Origin: Haliclystus octoradiatus
Lineage: Eukaryota; Cnidaria; Staurozoa; Stauromedusae; Haliclystidae
DNA length: 64,000 nucleotides
Assembly: GCA_916610825.1 (NCBI GenBank)
Contig: OU744453.1
Span: forward strand, 13,343,751-13,407,750
Direction of reading: 5' to 3'
Part shown: positions 35,216 through 62,806 of the stretch, piece after piece
Layout: the number at the start of each line of letters is the position of its first letter
Position numbering within the stretch: the stretch's first letter is position 1
The notes under the pieces: model-generated
What the model was told of the DNA's origin: nothing
Database searches by the model: none
Seen by the model: only the letters and a program-made list of their open reading frames with translations
Program-made: the position numbers and the translations under genes

Positions 35216-36861
35216 TTACGTCACAGTTTTCTTAGTAGAATGGTAAGCTGGTACAGTAAAGTAGATCATCCAATGATAGTTTGATTTTCCACTCCTCAGA
35301 CTACGATGCAATAGAAACATTTGCAACGACATCCTCACGCGTGATTGTTGTCTGTGAAAGACGAGAAAGCGCGTCCGCTTGAAAAATGTTTTTAGCAGGT
35401 TCATAAACAAGTTCAAATTCAAAGGCCATTAATTTATTAGCCCATCGTGAAATACATGCAGAAGCAATTTTAGAAATCGGTTGGCTTTCGCCATACAAAA
35501 ATATGAATTGCCGCAAACGTTCTCCACTCCAAGCAACAGTGAACGCCTCACTCTAAGTTGCTGAAAACTTTTTCTAAGCTGGAGTCAAAGTTTTAGAAAC
35601 ATAAATAACAGGTTGATTATCTTGTGTAAACGATACCAGCAATTTCTGTGCCAAACGCGTCTGTGGTTAATGTCATAGGTTTATGTAATGAATACGGTTC
35701 GACAATAGGGGGCGACTGATGTTACTCCATATCACAGAAGAAATGATTGTGCACGTTGCTCCTGTATCATGCTGCATTGAAATTGTTTGTCCATTGAGTG
35801 TTGCCTTCTCAACAATTTCATTCATGCTGTGTCCATTGGTTTCATCTGAATTAAATATACTGTAATAAGATTCATATTTAACTCACAATAATCTCCATTC
35901 AAAATCGGATTGTTGGTGTCATCGTGATAGGTGGGCGTGGTATCAATGTTATTGACATGGCTACGTTGGTGCTGCTTATCTTCGTTCTCCGGATAGTTCT
36001 TGGTTTTTCTACTTAATTTACTGAGATGGACAGACATATAACAGGCGTTACGTGCTTTGCCAAAAGCCGGACATGTTCTTGGCTGATGAGAATATCCACA
36101 ATTTATACAAGTTGCTTTTGTGTTGCTAGTTCCTCTGCTGGTGTTATTGTTGTGAACTTGCGAAATTTGTGAGTTTGAGGGAGTAGTCTATACCGAAGTT
36201 TCTCTAGTTGACTAATCATTTCTATTGATAAATTGATTCGCTTGATTCAGTTGTCTTACTCTTTCTCTCAAGTCATCATATGTTGCTTCAGGCACTGAAC
36301 ATATATAGTCCAATATTTCTTTGCATATCGTTTTATCGGTAAAACAATTTATAAATACCATTTTCTTTAATTTCTCTGTTTGATCTTGTTCTGTTTTAAA
36401 CATTTCGAAGGAGAATCTGTCTACGACATGGTTAATTATGACATGAACAACATATGCAGATTAATCAAAACCCTTCTTGATTGCAAGAAAGTTCGTTCGT
36501 TCAGCAATTAAAAGTTTATTTTTGGGCTCTACTAATTCCAGCGCTTTGGCTTTGATTTTGATAAATGGAATATTTTCCAAACTCTTGGGTTTAAATAAAC
36601 GGGACAGTTTCATTAGTGCCTCTATTCCACATACTGATAGAAAGAGATCTTTGACTTGAAGGCCTCATTTCCTTCACCAATCACATCTTTTACGTGTTTT
36701 GTCCTCGCCTTCACTGAAAATGCCGTAAACCAAGCTTCGGTTCTCTCCACATCGTTCAAATTCAATAATCTGTGCTTTGTGCCCATATTATGGTTAACCA
36801 CACAAGGGGATGCGAAGATGTCGTATATCAAACTATGATCATTTGTATCAACTAAGGACAC
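35216..36861 (-). pseudogene. Degenerate Gypsy-type retrotransposon with internal deletion
   Basis: On the minus strand: a Gag-like segment (36861-36212, with ICKEILDYICSVPEATYDDL), a zinc-knuckle region near 36110-36040 (CINCGYSHQPRTC), a protease box near 35800-35760 (QHDTGATC), then directly an RNase H segment (ISRWANKLMAFEFELVYEP, ADALSRL) to about 35300. The whole reverse transcriptase between protease and RNase H is missing, and several frameshifts and stops are present. It is unrelated in detail to the intact Gypsy at 27.5-33.5 kb. Confidence 0.8.
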
Positions 36862-36869
36862 AAATGATC

Positions 36870-38167
36870 AGTCACATTGCTAAGGCAGATCTGGATTATG
36901 TTTCACTATAAAATCACAAAGAAAGGCGAATACAGGAAATACACAGTTTGACACAAAGGTGATGAATTTACTTCTAACTAATTATATAACGAAAATGAAC
37001 TGTTTATTTCAATTGTAATATATAAAACTTAAATCATGATAACATTTTGATTCTCCATAAATGAACAGAATCGTACAAATTGAAACGAATATCCTGCAAT
37101 TTATAGGATAGAACAACTTCAGCAGAAAAATGATGCTTTTGATTTATAGAGCCTCTTCACATTGGCCTTGTTAGTGTTTCACGACAATACATCCGGGGTC
37201 ACAGTCTTTTTAAAATACACCATCAGGGTTAATAAATCTTTTCTTCAAAACATTCTAAAGTGAATCGTTGGGTATCTGTGAAAAGGCTCTTTAGATAGAA
37301 AATCAATAAAAAATTCCGAAGAAAGTGTTCAAAGGTTATAGAATTTCAGAAGGCTGATCTTTCCGTCCGGCTCCAATTCATTAAACGGGGTCACAGAAAA
37401 TGGAGTATCTGAAGCAGACTTCGATGCAAGCACTAAATCCATCCCTTTTACGAAACGTTGCTATTTCTTAATCTGTTTCTGTTTGCAAACTTTTGAAAAT
37501 TCAATTGTTCAATTGCAGTGGACATCCCGGTGGACATGCAATGTTCTCCTTATTTGAATGTTAATTTGAAGAAAATAGAACTTTTATTTAAATTAATTTG
37601 TCAGAGTGTAAGCTTTTGTGGTTGTAGAGATGTTGTAACGTACGTGTTCTTGATTGCAAAGTGAGGCACAGGTTTACAGAGCAGCAAATTAGAATAACAA
37701 TAGCACCGATACTAGTGGATACTGCCATTGCCATGCAAAGGAAATTCAATGATGTCACACGACTACATGATGCTAAACCAAATAAATAACATATTCGCTA
37801 AACAATCGACCATTAGTACAATACTGTTCTGTAAGCATATATACCCTATATACCGGAGTGGCTGAGTTCTAAATGAAAATTAAAAAGGCTCTTCTAAATG
37901 TAAAGTAAACTTGAGGATGTGTTTAATCTTGAATATTGTAACCATATTTTGTTCAGTGACTTGTTATTCAGCTTGTTCAACTAGCCTTGCATTACATTTG
38001 GTACCCACAGTAAGTTGGAAAATGCCTTGAATATTGCTTTACACTGATAGTTACACTCTTTTGATATTTGAATAATCCCATTGTTCCATGATTAAGTTCT
38101 ATAGCTTTCCTTCAATAGCTGTTTTCATATTTCCAGCAAACTTTTTCCTTTGTTTATTAATACTAAG
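36870..38167. other. AT-rich non-coding region
   Basis: No gene or clear element was seen. Confidence 0.4.
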
Positions 38168-38450
38168 TAATGTAGACGGTGTCTCGCTGCTGATGGTACC
38201 CGTACCACACCTTTATTTCTAGAGGAGATGGCTTTTTTCGCTGAGAAGGATGATTTCAAATGCTTTTGCTCTTCAGCCGCGACACTGCAGATCAATTTCG
38301 AAAGATTTCGTGGCAGATAGGTCTCGATTATCAGTGCGCAACGATGCGCCGCAGCTACTTACAATGTAATTTCCTCTGGATAATTCAATCTGCCATCCTC
38401 AGATTGTACTCATTTGATGTGTTAGATAACGTCAAGGCCGAGTTGACCTT
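38168..38450 (-). repeat. SINE family A, copy 4, lacking its tRNA head
   Basis: The body and 3' end match the other family A copies, but similarity stops at GTTGACCTT (minus-strand position just inside the head). The tRNA part is therefore missing, as in a 5'-truncated insertion. It is more diverged than the other copies. Confidence 0.75.
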
Positions 38451-38985
38451 TCTTTCTCAATCATGAATCCGAGCGTAAAGGAGCTATTTTTCGTAATTTC
38501 AGTGGAGACAACTTATCTAATTATATCATCTATTTTCAACAGAAATACATCGACTTTCTAGCTTTTGACCCCATTCTAGAGTTTTTGTGATAAATAACTT
38601 TCCTCTCTGGAAGTAACTCCTTTATGATGGCTATATATACGTGGTAGATTTTTGGGGTCCATATTCCAGATGAGAATAATACGTTTACGTTTTGGTTGGT
38701 AAGTTTCAAATTCTATAAATTTGTTCGTCTCCTTTGTTGTCCTTCTAGAGAACATTGAAATTGAAAGAACTTTGAAGAATTTTTTTTTCAAATTTTTGAA
38801 ACTTTTTAGTTCATTTTCAAGTTGCATTTTCAAGCTTTTTTAACATTTTTTTCAGTATCTACAGGAGTGTTATCATTTTTGGCGTAACTCAATTTTCTTA
38901 AAAGTGGGGTTTACCCGTCCATTCCATACATCTGATATAAGGGGACGTGCCAGTTTTAAGGTGTGCAGATTTTTCTAAATTTTAC
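38451..38985. other. Non-coding sequence with a shared dispersed motif
   Basis: ATGAATCCGAGCGTAAAGGA near 38464 recurs as ATGAGTCCGAGCGTAGTGGA near 50432, each followed by GCTATTTTT. No gene is visible. Confidence 0.4.
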
Positions 38986-38989
38986 AGTG

Positions 38990-40070
38990 TCAATTTAGAT
39001 ATTTTAAAATTTTTTAGAACTTTTAAAAATGACTTATCATAACCCGTGCTTTTCTGCCAAAAATGGCCATTTTTCATGTTTTCTTATTTAATCATTTTCT
39101 CATGGAACTATCCGGAATCCCTTTACTATTAATATATGGAGCATCTATAGACTTCATTTCAATCAAAGTATGGACCTTTAGGGTTTTTATCATTTTAAAA
39201 ATGCCTTGGTATAACCCATGCTTTTTTCCGAAAACGGCCATTTTTCAGGGATTCTTATGTAATCATTTTCTCATGGAACTATCCGGAATCCCTTTAGTAT
39301 TAATATATGGAGCATCTATAGCCTTCATATCAATCCAAATATGGACCTTTAGGATTTTTATCATTTTTAAAATGCCTTGGTATAACGCATGCTTTTTTTC
39401 CGAAAACGGCCATTTTTCAGGAATTCTTATTTAATCATTTTCTCATGGAACTATCCAGAATCCCTTTAGTGTTAATATATGGAGCATCTATAGACTTCAT
39501 TTCAATCAAAATATGGACCTTTAGGAATTTTATCATTTTTAAAATGCCTTGGTATAACGCATGCATTTTTTCCGAAAACGGCCATTTTTCAGGAATTCTT
39601 ATTTAATCATTTTCTCATGGAACTATCCGGAATCCCTTTAGTACTAATATATGGAGCATCTATAGACTTCATTTCAATCAAAATATGGACCTTTAGGATT
39701 TTTATCATTTTCAAAATGCCTTGGTATAACCAATGCTTTTTTGCCGAAAATGGCAATTTTTCAGGTTTTCTTATTTAATCATTTTCTCATGGAACCATCC
39801 GGAATCCCTTTAGTTTTCATATATAGAGCAGCTATATGATTTTTATCATTTTTAAAATACCTTTGTATAACCCATGCTTTTTAGCCTGTAATGGCCATTT
39901 TTTAGATTCTTATTTAATCATTTTCTTTTGGAACAATTCGGAATCTGTTTAGTTTTCAGTCATAAGTTTTCATATAGGGAGCATCTATAGACATCATTTC
40001 AATCCAAAGGTTGACATTTAAAATTTATTATAATTTTCAAAAATTCCTTAGCATAATCCATGCCTTCATT
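38990..40070. repeat. 172-bp tandem repeat (satellite-like), about 6 units
   Basis: The word CATGGAAC(T)ATCC occurs at 39101, 39272, 39444, 39616 and 39788, a period of 171-172 bp. Five well-kept monomers are followed by shortened, diverged ones to ~40070. Each holds CCTTGGTATAACCCATGC and ATATATGGAGCATCTATAG. Parts read open as a repetitive peptide, which reflects the period being near 57 codons and is not evidence of a gene. Confidence 0.92.
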
Positions 40071-40695
40071 AACAAGTTGAACGTTGGGCATGCTAACATC
40101 ACGCCTGTAAGCCATGTGAAGAATCTCTGAGCTTGGTTTGATCAAAATGCCACAATGAAAATCCACATAGGGAAAGTATGTTCCAGAGCCTTCAGCGGAT
40201 TATATAACATCAAACAAATTAGAAAGTTTTTGTCCAAATCATCTGTACAAGTACTAATCCATGCCTTTGTAACTTCTCATTTGGACTATTGTAATTCCCT
40301 TCTTCACGGCCTACCCTTATCCGAATATCACAGATTACAAAAAGTACTTAATGCTGCTCCCGTCACGGTATTGGGTGTACTAAAGACAAATTTGATCACA
40401 TCGCACCTGTTATGATAGAGCTCCATTGGCTACCTGTCAAAGAACGTATTACATTCAAATTGCTCTCATGGTCCCGCTCATGGTGTATAAAACTTTACAT
40501 GGAAATGCACCAACGTACATCAAACAATTTTTAGTAGAGCAAAAACGCCTTACCTCCAAATATCAGCTCAGATCTGCTTTTAGCAATTTATTGACTATTC
40601 CCAGAACCCAATACAAGACATACGGACACCGTGCCTCTACAGTAGCAGGAACAACAGTGCGGAATTTAAAAACACACCTATTCAATATTGTATAA
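40071..40695 (+). pseudogene. LINE reverse transcriptase C-terminal remnant (CR1/L2-like)
   Basis: Frames at ~40085-40415 and 40426-40695 encode the thumb and C-terminal part of a non-LTR reverse transcriptase: GLYNIKQIRKFL, VTSHLDYCNSLLHGLP, then MVYKTLHGNAPTYI and TYGHRASTVAGTTV. A frameshift lies near 40400 and an in-frame stop near 40133. The 5' part is missing. Confidence 0.85.
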
Positions 40696-40811
40696 TTCAC
40701 ACGATAAAGACTTTTAAATAATATAATATTGAGTTTAAATTTTTAACTTTTTAAGTTTTAAACATTGAACATTTTGAACATAAACATTTTTACATTTAAA
40801 ATTTTATTACG

Positions 40812-40992
40812 TACAGTGAAACATGTATATAACAGCCAGCTACGAGAGGTAGATAAATTGACCATTATAGACAGGTTACCTCTATATACAGGTTTGATTC
40901 AATAGAAAATACTATTTTAGACATTACAAGAGTGACCATTATAGATAGGTGGCCGCTTTATAGAGGTGACCGTTATAACAGGTTTGACTGTA
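40812..40992. mobile_element. Tc1/mariner-pogo-like MITE, 177 bp, TA duplication
   Basis: The body 40814-40990 begins CAGTGAAACATG and ends GGTTTGACTG, flanked by TA on both sides. The ends and the GACCATTATAGA-type interior resemble pogo/Tigger termini (CAGTCAAACC). No transposase is present. Confidence 0.7.
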
Positions 40993-40999
40993 TTTGATT

Positions 41000-41130
41000 C
41001 TTTTTTAATTTATCGAAACCTCGACACTCTTGTAAAGCGCATAGAATATATTCCTTATAGTTTAAAGTGGGAATAAACCCCCAGACTATCCGACATATGT
41101 AGTAGAACCCAAAGTGATAAAAGCAATGGC
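41000..41130 (-). repeat. Repeat tail, inverted partner of 44430-44545
   Basis: GGGAATAAACCCCCAGACTA with GACATATGTAGTAGAACCC (41067-41113) is matched in inverse orientation at 44453-44500. It looks like the 3' end of a SINE or LINE (AAGCGC...TATA...) in minus orientation. Confidence 0.6.
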
Positions 41131-41821
41131 AAAAAAGGTATTTTGTGCAAAGTAACTTCTGCACTGTATTACCGCATCCTATAAACTACAGATTGTGACG
41201 ACATGATGCTAACATGTTCTACTTTCTAGCTGAAGGAATGAATACTAGACTGGTAAAATAATTTTGTGGCGTATGTACAATCAGGAACGAGACTTCACAT
41301 TGCAAAACCTTAATTTTGTTAATCAGATAACTTTGATAGAGAGAATAATAATTTATGCAATGAAGATATCCCGCAAAACCGACAAATGATAGAGTCTGCA
41401 TTACTGTAGTTCTAGTATACGGCTGTAAACTTAAATAAGAACGTCCGAGCCCTCTATCATGTTTGTACTATTTCCAATATTTCATAGAATTTTACAGTGT
41501 AATGTACTGAAGAAATTGCAATGGTTTTATAAAAATTGAACGCTTGGAGAATGAATTATGAACACTTTGTTAGACTATTGAGTATAATATATCTATCTAT
41601 ACAGTCGTATAAACTATACGATTACATGGTTCAAGTTTTACTAGACAAACATCAATTTCTAACTTAAGCTTTGAAATGATAATTGAAAAATGTCTATTTA
41701 ATAATTTAGTAATACCGGTAGTTAAATAAATCCGAAAAAGTACAATTAATACTTTGCGGTACCAACTATCTCGAGGAAAAGTCGTCTGTGCATGCCTGTG
41801 CAAATCAAGTCAGTTTACATT

Positions 41822-41965
41822 CACATCACATTTACATTTACATTTACATTTACATTTACATTTACATTTACATTTACATTTACATTTACATTTACATTTA
41901 CATTTACATTTACATTTACATTTACATTTACATTTACATTACATTTACATTCACATTCACATTTA
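41822..41965. repeat. (ACATTT)n hexanucleotide microsatellite
   Basis: About 23 units of ACATTT. It directly abuts the 5' end of the LINE at ~41975 and may have grown from the insertion junction. Confidence 0.95.
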
Positions 41966-41974
41966 CATTCATAT

Positions 41975-42596
41975 GTAAGCATCAAGCAGGATTTGTTCCA
42001 GGCAAACGCACGGTGGATCATTTGATTTCACTCAAAACCATAATTAACAAATATACAGGTAAAAATAAACAATTATATGCATGCTTTATAGACTTAAAAA
42101 AGGCTTTTGATTCTGTATCACACAAACTTCTTCTGCAAAACTTATCTGCCCTTGACGTAGGCAAAAAATTTTTCGAAATTATTAAAAACTTGTATTCTGA
42201 CCTGTCAGCTTCAATAATTTATGATTCAAAAATCACGGAAACATTTCCTGTCTCAATAGGGGTAAGACAAGGCTGCGTAATCAGTCCTCTTTTGTTCAAT
42301 ATTTATATTAATGACTTAGCTAAGAATCTCACATGCGAAAACACAGACCCGATAACTTTATCAGACGAGAAGCTGAACGCATTGCTATACGCGGACGACA
42401 TTGTTATCTTCTCTAAAGCAGCTGATGGACTTCAGAAATGTTTAGACAAGGCATACGACTTTTTTAAAATTTGGGAATTGGACGTCAATTTGAATAAATC
42501 AAAAGTTATCGTATTTCAAACAAAGCCTGTTCTTCCCTACTCTCGTCAATTTCACCTTGGGGCTTCCACTGTTGAGTACACCGATATAACTATCTA
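41975..42596 (+). pseudogene. LINE reverse transcriptase, 5' truncated
   Basis: The frame reads AGFVPGKRTVDHLISLKTII, LYACFIDLKKAFDSVSH, GVRQGCVISPLLFNIYIND, LLYADDIVIFSKA and LNKSKVIVFQ, the main RT blocks through the YADD catalytic box. The frame ends in TAG at 42596; translation of the next bases (GFTFTRDC) in another frame shows the protein continued. It is a different LINE clade from the other two in this window (Nimb/I/RTE-like by feel). Upstream domains are missing; the start seen in the microsatellite is spurious. Confidence 0.88.
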
Positions 42597-43636
42597 GGGT
42601 TTACATTCACTAGGGATTGTAAGCTTATTCATGGCGTTCGAGAACTCTGTTTAAAAGCAGAGAAAGCATGGTTCTCGGCAACGAAAAACATGAGAAAATC
42701 GTCGAAAAACAAATTCAACTTTATTTTACAATTTACAATATTTTTATAATGCCAATAGCTTTGTATGCGTCTGAAATTTGGGGAGAACTAATAACAAATG
42801 AAAATAACAATCCTCTTGAGAAGCTCCAATTACGAATAATGAAAAACATTTTAATGATAAGGAGAAAGTCTAGCAACTATGCCACAAGAATGGAGCTAGG
42901 TATATATCCTTTATCTATCCAAATTAAAATCAACATGATAAAATTTATGCTTCGGCTCTTTTATACAAACCCTGAATCAATAGCGTCTAAGACGCTCGGC
43001 GAAATGATTTTACATTCCAACAAACGTTCATGGCTAAATAGAATAAATGACTATTTATCAAAATTAGGACTATCAATTAAGCAATTAACATCAAAAGATA
43101 TTTCACATAAGAGCACTCAAAAGCATCTGATGAATTTGATAAAAATTGCGCTAGAAAATAGATATGTCCAGAGATTTTCAAACCACCAGATTGTTGAAGT
43201 AGAAAAAGATAATTTTGCTGACAGAATCGGTAGGAAATTTGAATTTCAATCTTACCTCTTTTTAACAAATACTGGACGAAGAAATGCCATTACAAAATTA
43301 AGAACTAGCTCACACACACTAAGAATACAAACTGGACGATACAACCAGGAGCCTACACATATTAGAACATACAGATTCTGCAACAACGGCAATATAGAGG
43401 ACGAAGCTCATCTTCTCTTTTTCTGTGCGATCAACGCTACCCTCCGTAAGGAGTTTTATTGTAAAATGGGGAAGATATGTTCAAGTTTTGCCTTGAAACC
43501 AATGAAAGAAAAATTGGTCACTCTTTTCTCAAATCCTCCTCTATGTATTAGCTATCTCCTTGGTAGCTTTCTTCTTTCTTCCTTCAAGACACGTAAAACA
43601 TTATACGACAGTCTTATCTCCATTAGTAAAACGTAA
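42597..43636 (+). pseudogene. LINE C-terminal part
   Basis: The 322-residue frame 42668-43636 continues the preceding RT: LYASEIWGELIT and LEKLQLRIMKNIL (thumb), then a long C-terminal region ending with a zinc-binding-like pattern (YRFCNNGNIEDEAHLLFFC). Joined to 41975-42596 it is one polyprotein broken by a stop and a frameshift near 42600-42668. It is otherwise open, so inactivation is recent. Confidence 0.85.
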
Positions 43637-44425
43637 TTCTGTAATAGTTTCGATAAGTAATCAAGTCACAATTTTATAGACATGTGACATTATATGATAC
43701 AGTATGTAAATAATCATATGATGACAATGATATAATTATAGAAAATGATGACTATGATACAATGTATAATAATTGCTATACACCTTGTACTTTTGGTATA
43801 CTGGCAAATAAATGTAACAACATTCACATTTAGATCATGAAAAGGATATCTTGTAGAAATGTTTACTCAAGAACAGCTTGCAGATCATAGAGTTAAAAAT
43901 AGTTAAAACTTATATAGCGTAAGATCAAGCATATTTTTAAGGGCACGTGTCTACTAATTAAGATTTGGGAAGCACTGCGGTCACACAGAATCCGTAACGA
44001 ATATGTGTCATTAGACTAGTCACAAAGGAACAGTCGCACCGCCTGACATTTGTGTTAATCAGCAATCTATATCGGATTCATCGCGCTTAATGACGCTAAG
44101 AGAAATTACTTCGACTGAGCGTTTCAATAGATTTTATTCTGTCCCTGAAATCTCAAATTGCATCATTTTTACGGAATTCGCGAGTTTATGTTTGTTCATG
44201 GCTCAGCCTTGTCAGAAATTTTTTTTGTGTGACTTCTCGGAGCTAGGTCATCTCAAAGATAAGGTCGCGTGATCAGCCCACTCTCAAGTCTGTTAGACAA
44301 ACCGGACGGCTTGTGACTTTGTGGTTCATAAAGCTAGATCCAATCCCTTTTTTTCTCAGTGACATTAGGGTCAAAACATCACTTTGAAGGCATTTTTCAC
44401 CAATAAATAAATTCCAAATTGTAAA
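43637..44425. other. LINE tail and non-coding sequence
   Basis: AT-rich with repeated ATGAT words (43690-43765), which may be the LINE 3' UTR. No gene is visible after it. Confidence 0.4.
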
Positions 44426-44429
44426 AAAA

Positions 44430-44545
44430 TTACGCCATTGTTTTTTTAACGTCGGGTTCTACTACATATGTAAAGATAGTCTGGGGGTTTATTCCGACTT
44501 TAAGCGCTATATAAAACTAAATTCAATAATTTATTATTATTAGAA
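44430..44545 (+). repeat. Repeat tail ending (ATT)n, inverted partner of 41000-41130
   Basis: TCGGGTTCTACTACATATGT, GTCTGGGGGTTTATTCC and AAGCGCTATATAAAACTAAA, followed by ATTTATTATTATTA. The final AAGCGCTATATAA plus ATT repeats is a common 3' end of CR1/L2-type retroelements and their SINE partners. Confidence 0.6.
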
Positions 44546-44549
44546 ATCG

Positions 44550-45010
44550 GTCTTCTAAAATACAGAACTGGATTAAAAACGATAATTTGAATTCACCAAT
44601 GGCAAACTTAACGTGGTGGAAACTTAAAAATCAGCTAAACTGCCACCTTGTCGCACGTGTTTTATTTTATCGCTTTCACCATAAATCTTGTCTTGATCAA
44701 TCTTATCATCAACCATCGTCCAAATGTATTTGTAAAAGTGTTGGCTCTAGTGCGTCCCATAATCTACACATTCTAGACTGTGCTGCAATAGCTTCCTGTA
44801 TGCAAAAAGCAGATGTATAACGACAATCTTAAAATTTACTTTTATATTTATACACTTATTTTGACATAACTTTTTTACTTCTGAATTTTACATTAAAAAA
44901 CTTTACTACATGTAATGTATATCCAAATTTATATAAACTAACAGATTTTAATCTCAATGTATATAGCAAAATATGATTTACCCTGAATTGGGTGCAAGGT
45001 ATTATTGACT
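44550..45010. other. Non-coding sequence
   Basis: The 77-residue frame at 44587-44820 shows no recognisable domain; no other signal was seen. Confidence 0.4.
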
Positions 45011-45016
45011 ACAAGG

Positions 45017-45106
45017 TATATCTCGACACAAATGTTTGCATAATTTCACGAAAACGGATTATCTATATTATTTCGCCAATGAGACTTACATAAGTCGCGG
45101 ACAGAC
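45017..45106 (+). repeat. Dispersed repeat, copy 2
   Basis: This is the inverted relative of 5101-5205, with shared ATCTCGACACAAATGTTTGC and GTCGCGGACAGACAG ends. Confidence 0.7.
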
Positions 45107-45123
45107 AGCAAATATAGAAATCA

Positions 45124-45209
45124 TTTTTTTACAAACAGACACTACTATTAGTATAGAGATAGAAATAATGTTTTACAAACAGACACTACTACTAATATAG
45201 AGATAATAA
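45124..45209. repeat. Two-copy tandem repeat, ~46 bp
   Basis: TTTTACAAACAGACACTACT followed by AATATAGAGATA is present twice in a row with small differences. Confidence 0.8.
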
Positions 45210-45210
45210 T

Positions 45211-45349
45211 AGTCAGAGAATCAGACAGTCATATTTGCTACTTCAAATTGAAGCGATCATCAGGCAGTTCTGATTGATTGAGGGATTGTCTGATGATCGC
45301 TTCGGCGTGAAACTCGATGCAGCATTTATGACTGTCTGATTCTGTGACT
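45211..45349. mobile_element. Palindromic MITE / hairpin, 139 bp
   Basis: The left arm AGTCAGAGAATCAGACAGTC matches the inverted right end, and an inner pair GAAGCGATCATCAGGCAG / CTGATGATCGCTTC also matches. It would form a long stem with a ~20-base loop. No target duplication can be fixed. Confidence 0.75.
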
Positions 45350-46200
45350 GTTAATAGCGATTGGTCACATCGAAAGTTTAAGATAGTTAATAAAGACATT
45401 TTTCTAAAGACTATATGAATGAACTAAAATAATAATGACTATATTTATTCAAGTTAATGCAAACATGGATGACTAATTGCATGGATAAATAATTTAACAT
45501 AATGATACTATGTAGTAGAACGATAAAATACACCACGTTGTTTATATGTCTACACAGTGTTTGCGTGGAAATGAACCTAAAAATAGATGCAATTTAGTAT
45601 AAATGTAAAACAAATAAGTTGTAACGATGTGAAGATATAAAATAAGAGTTGAATGTATACCAGAAGATTTCTATAATTATGAAAATTTATGTTTCATGTT
45701 ACGAAAACAATATGGAGTTATAGAACAAAGAATTTGGTGTATTCATTGGTGTCACTCTATATCTCCCTCCCGAAGCTGTGTCCTTGACATTTCGCAGTTA
45801 TTGGTGAGTCTTCTTATCAATATAGTAAAAAGCTTCAATGTCTTGGTGTCTTAGGAAGGTTTGTACAGTCCGCCTTCAATTTTGCATAAGAATCCAGCAC
45901 AGTGACTGTTAGTAATATTTAAGCTCTGCTATATATTTATTGCATTGAGCCTCTGTAAAAAGGTGACAAGCCAGTATCATCTAATTATCGTTTTGAAAAT
46001 GTTTAAAGTTTCCATATTAAACATAATATAGAATGGTCTACATTGAAATGGTAACAAATAAGATAAAAACAATCACTGGAAATGTTTTAATTTAAAAAAT
46101 TGATATATCTCACAACAAATAAATGACATTCAAGCTAAACTACTTTAATTACTATTCTCATGATTACATCATAATTACATATTCAGTCAACAGCAACCTA
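45350..46200. other. Non-coding region downstream of thioredoxin reductase
   Basis: No coding frame was seen. It lies 3' of the minus-strand thioredoxin reductase and may include the distal 3' UTR. Confidence 0.4.
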
Positions 46201-46210
46201 TCTTTAATTA

Positions 46211-46256
46211 TCAAATACAATAAACTATAAAATATAGTTTGCTATTGTATTTTCAT
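46211..46256 (-). promoter_or_regulatory. Candidate SECIS element in 3' UTR
   Basis: On the minus strand ATGA (46256-46253) is followed by helix AAATACAATA, then GC and an unpaired AAA, a mini-stem CTATA/TATAG with a TTT loop, the pairing strand TATTGTATTT, and GA at 46212-46211. This fits the eukaryotic SECIS plan: an ATGA/GA quartet, a ~10-12 bp helix, and apical AA about 12 bases after ATGA, with a form-2 mini-stem. It sits ~137 bases after the UGA codon, a workable distance. It would recruit SBP2 and eEFSec for selenocysteine insertion. Confidence 0.75.
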
Positions 46257-46302
46257 AAATATTCATTGGAAAATTCTTGAATACGATAAAGATAAATTGC
46301 GT

Positions 46303-46308
46303 TTTATT
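46303..46308 (-). terminator. AATAAA poly(A) signal before the SECIS
   Basis: On the minus strand AATAAA lies 79 bases after the TAA stop and about 46 bases before the SECIS ATGA. ATTAAA signals also occur after the SECIS (from 46208 down). Use of the proximal site would cut off the SECIS. Confidence 0.4.
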
Positions 46309-46386
46309 CAGATGAGGGAACTCCCACTTTGGTTGTAACGTGAATGCTTACGAGGAGCAACACATTACGAGACACCAAAGCAGGAA

Positions 46387-62806
<16,420 letters not shown>

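Noticed and set aside
39063-39434. 123-residue frame with internal repeats
   Set aside because: It follows the 172-bp tandem repeat; hydrophobic periodicity comes from AT-rich monomers.
38990-40070. CRISPR-like or primate alpha-satellite-like array
   Set aside because: The unit is a simple 172-bp direct repeat without spacers; the length match with alpha satellite is coincidental in an invertebrate-like genome.
41754-42025. Overlapping frames through the ACATTT array on both strands
   Set aside because: Each frame of a hexamer repeat stays open; only the part after ~41975 has reverse transcriptase motifs.
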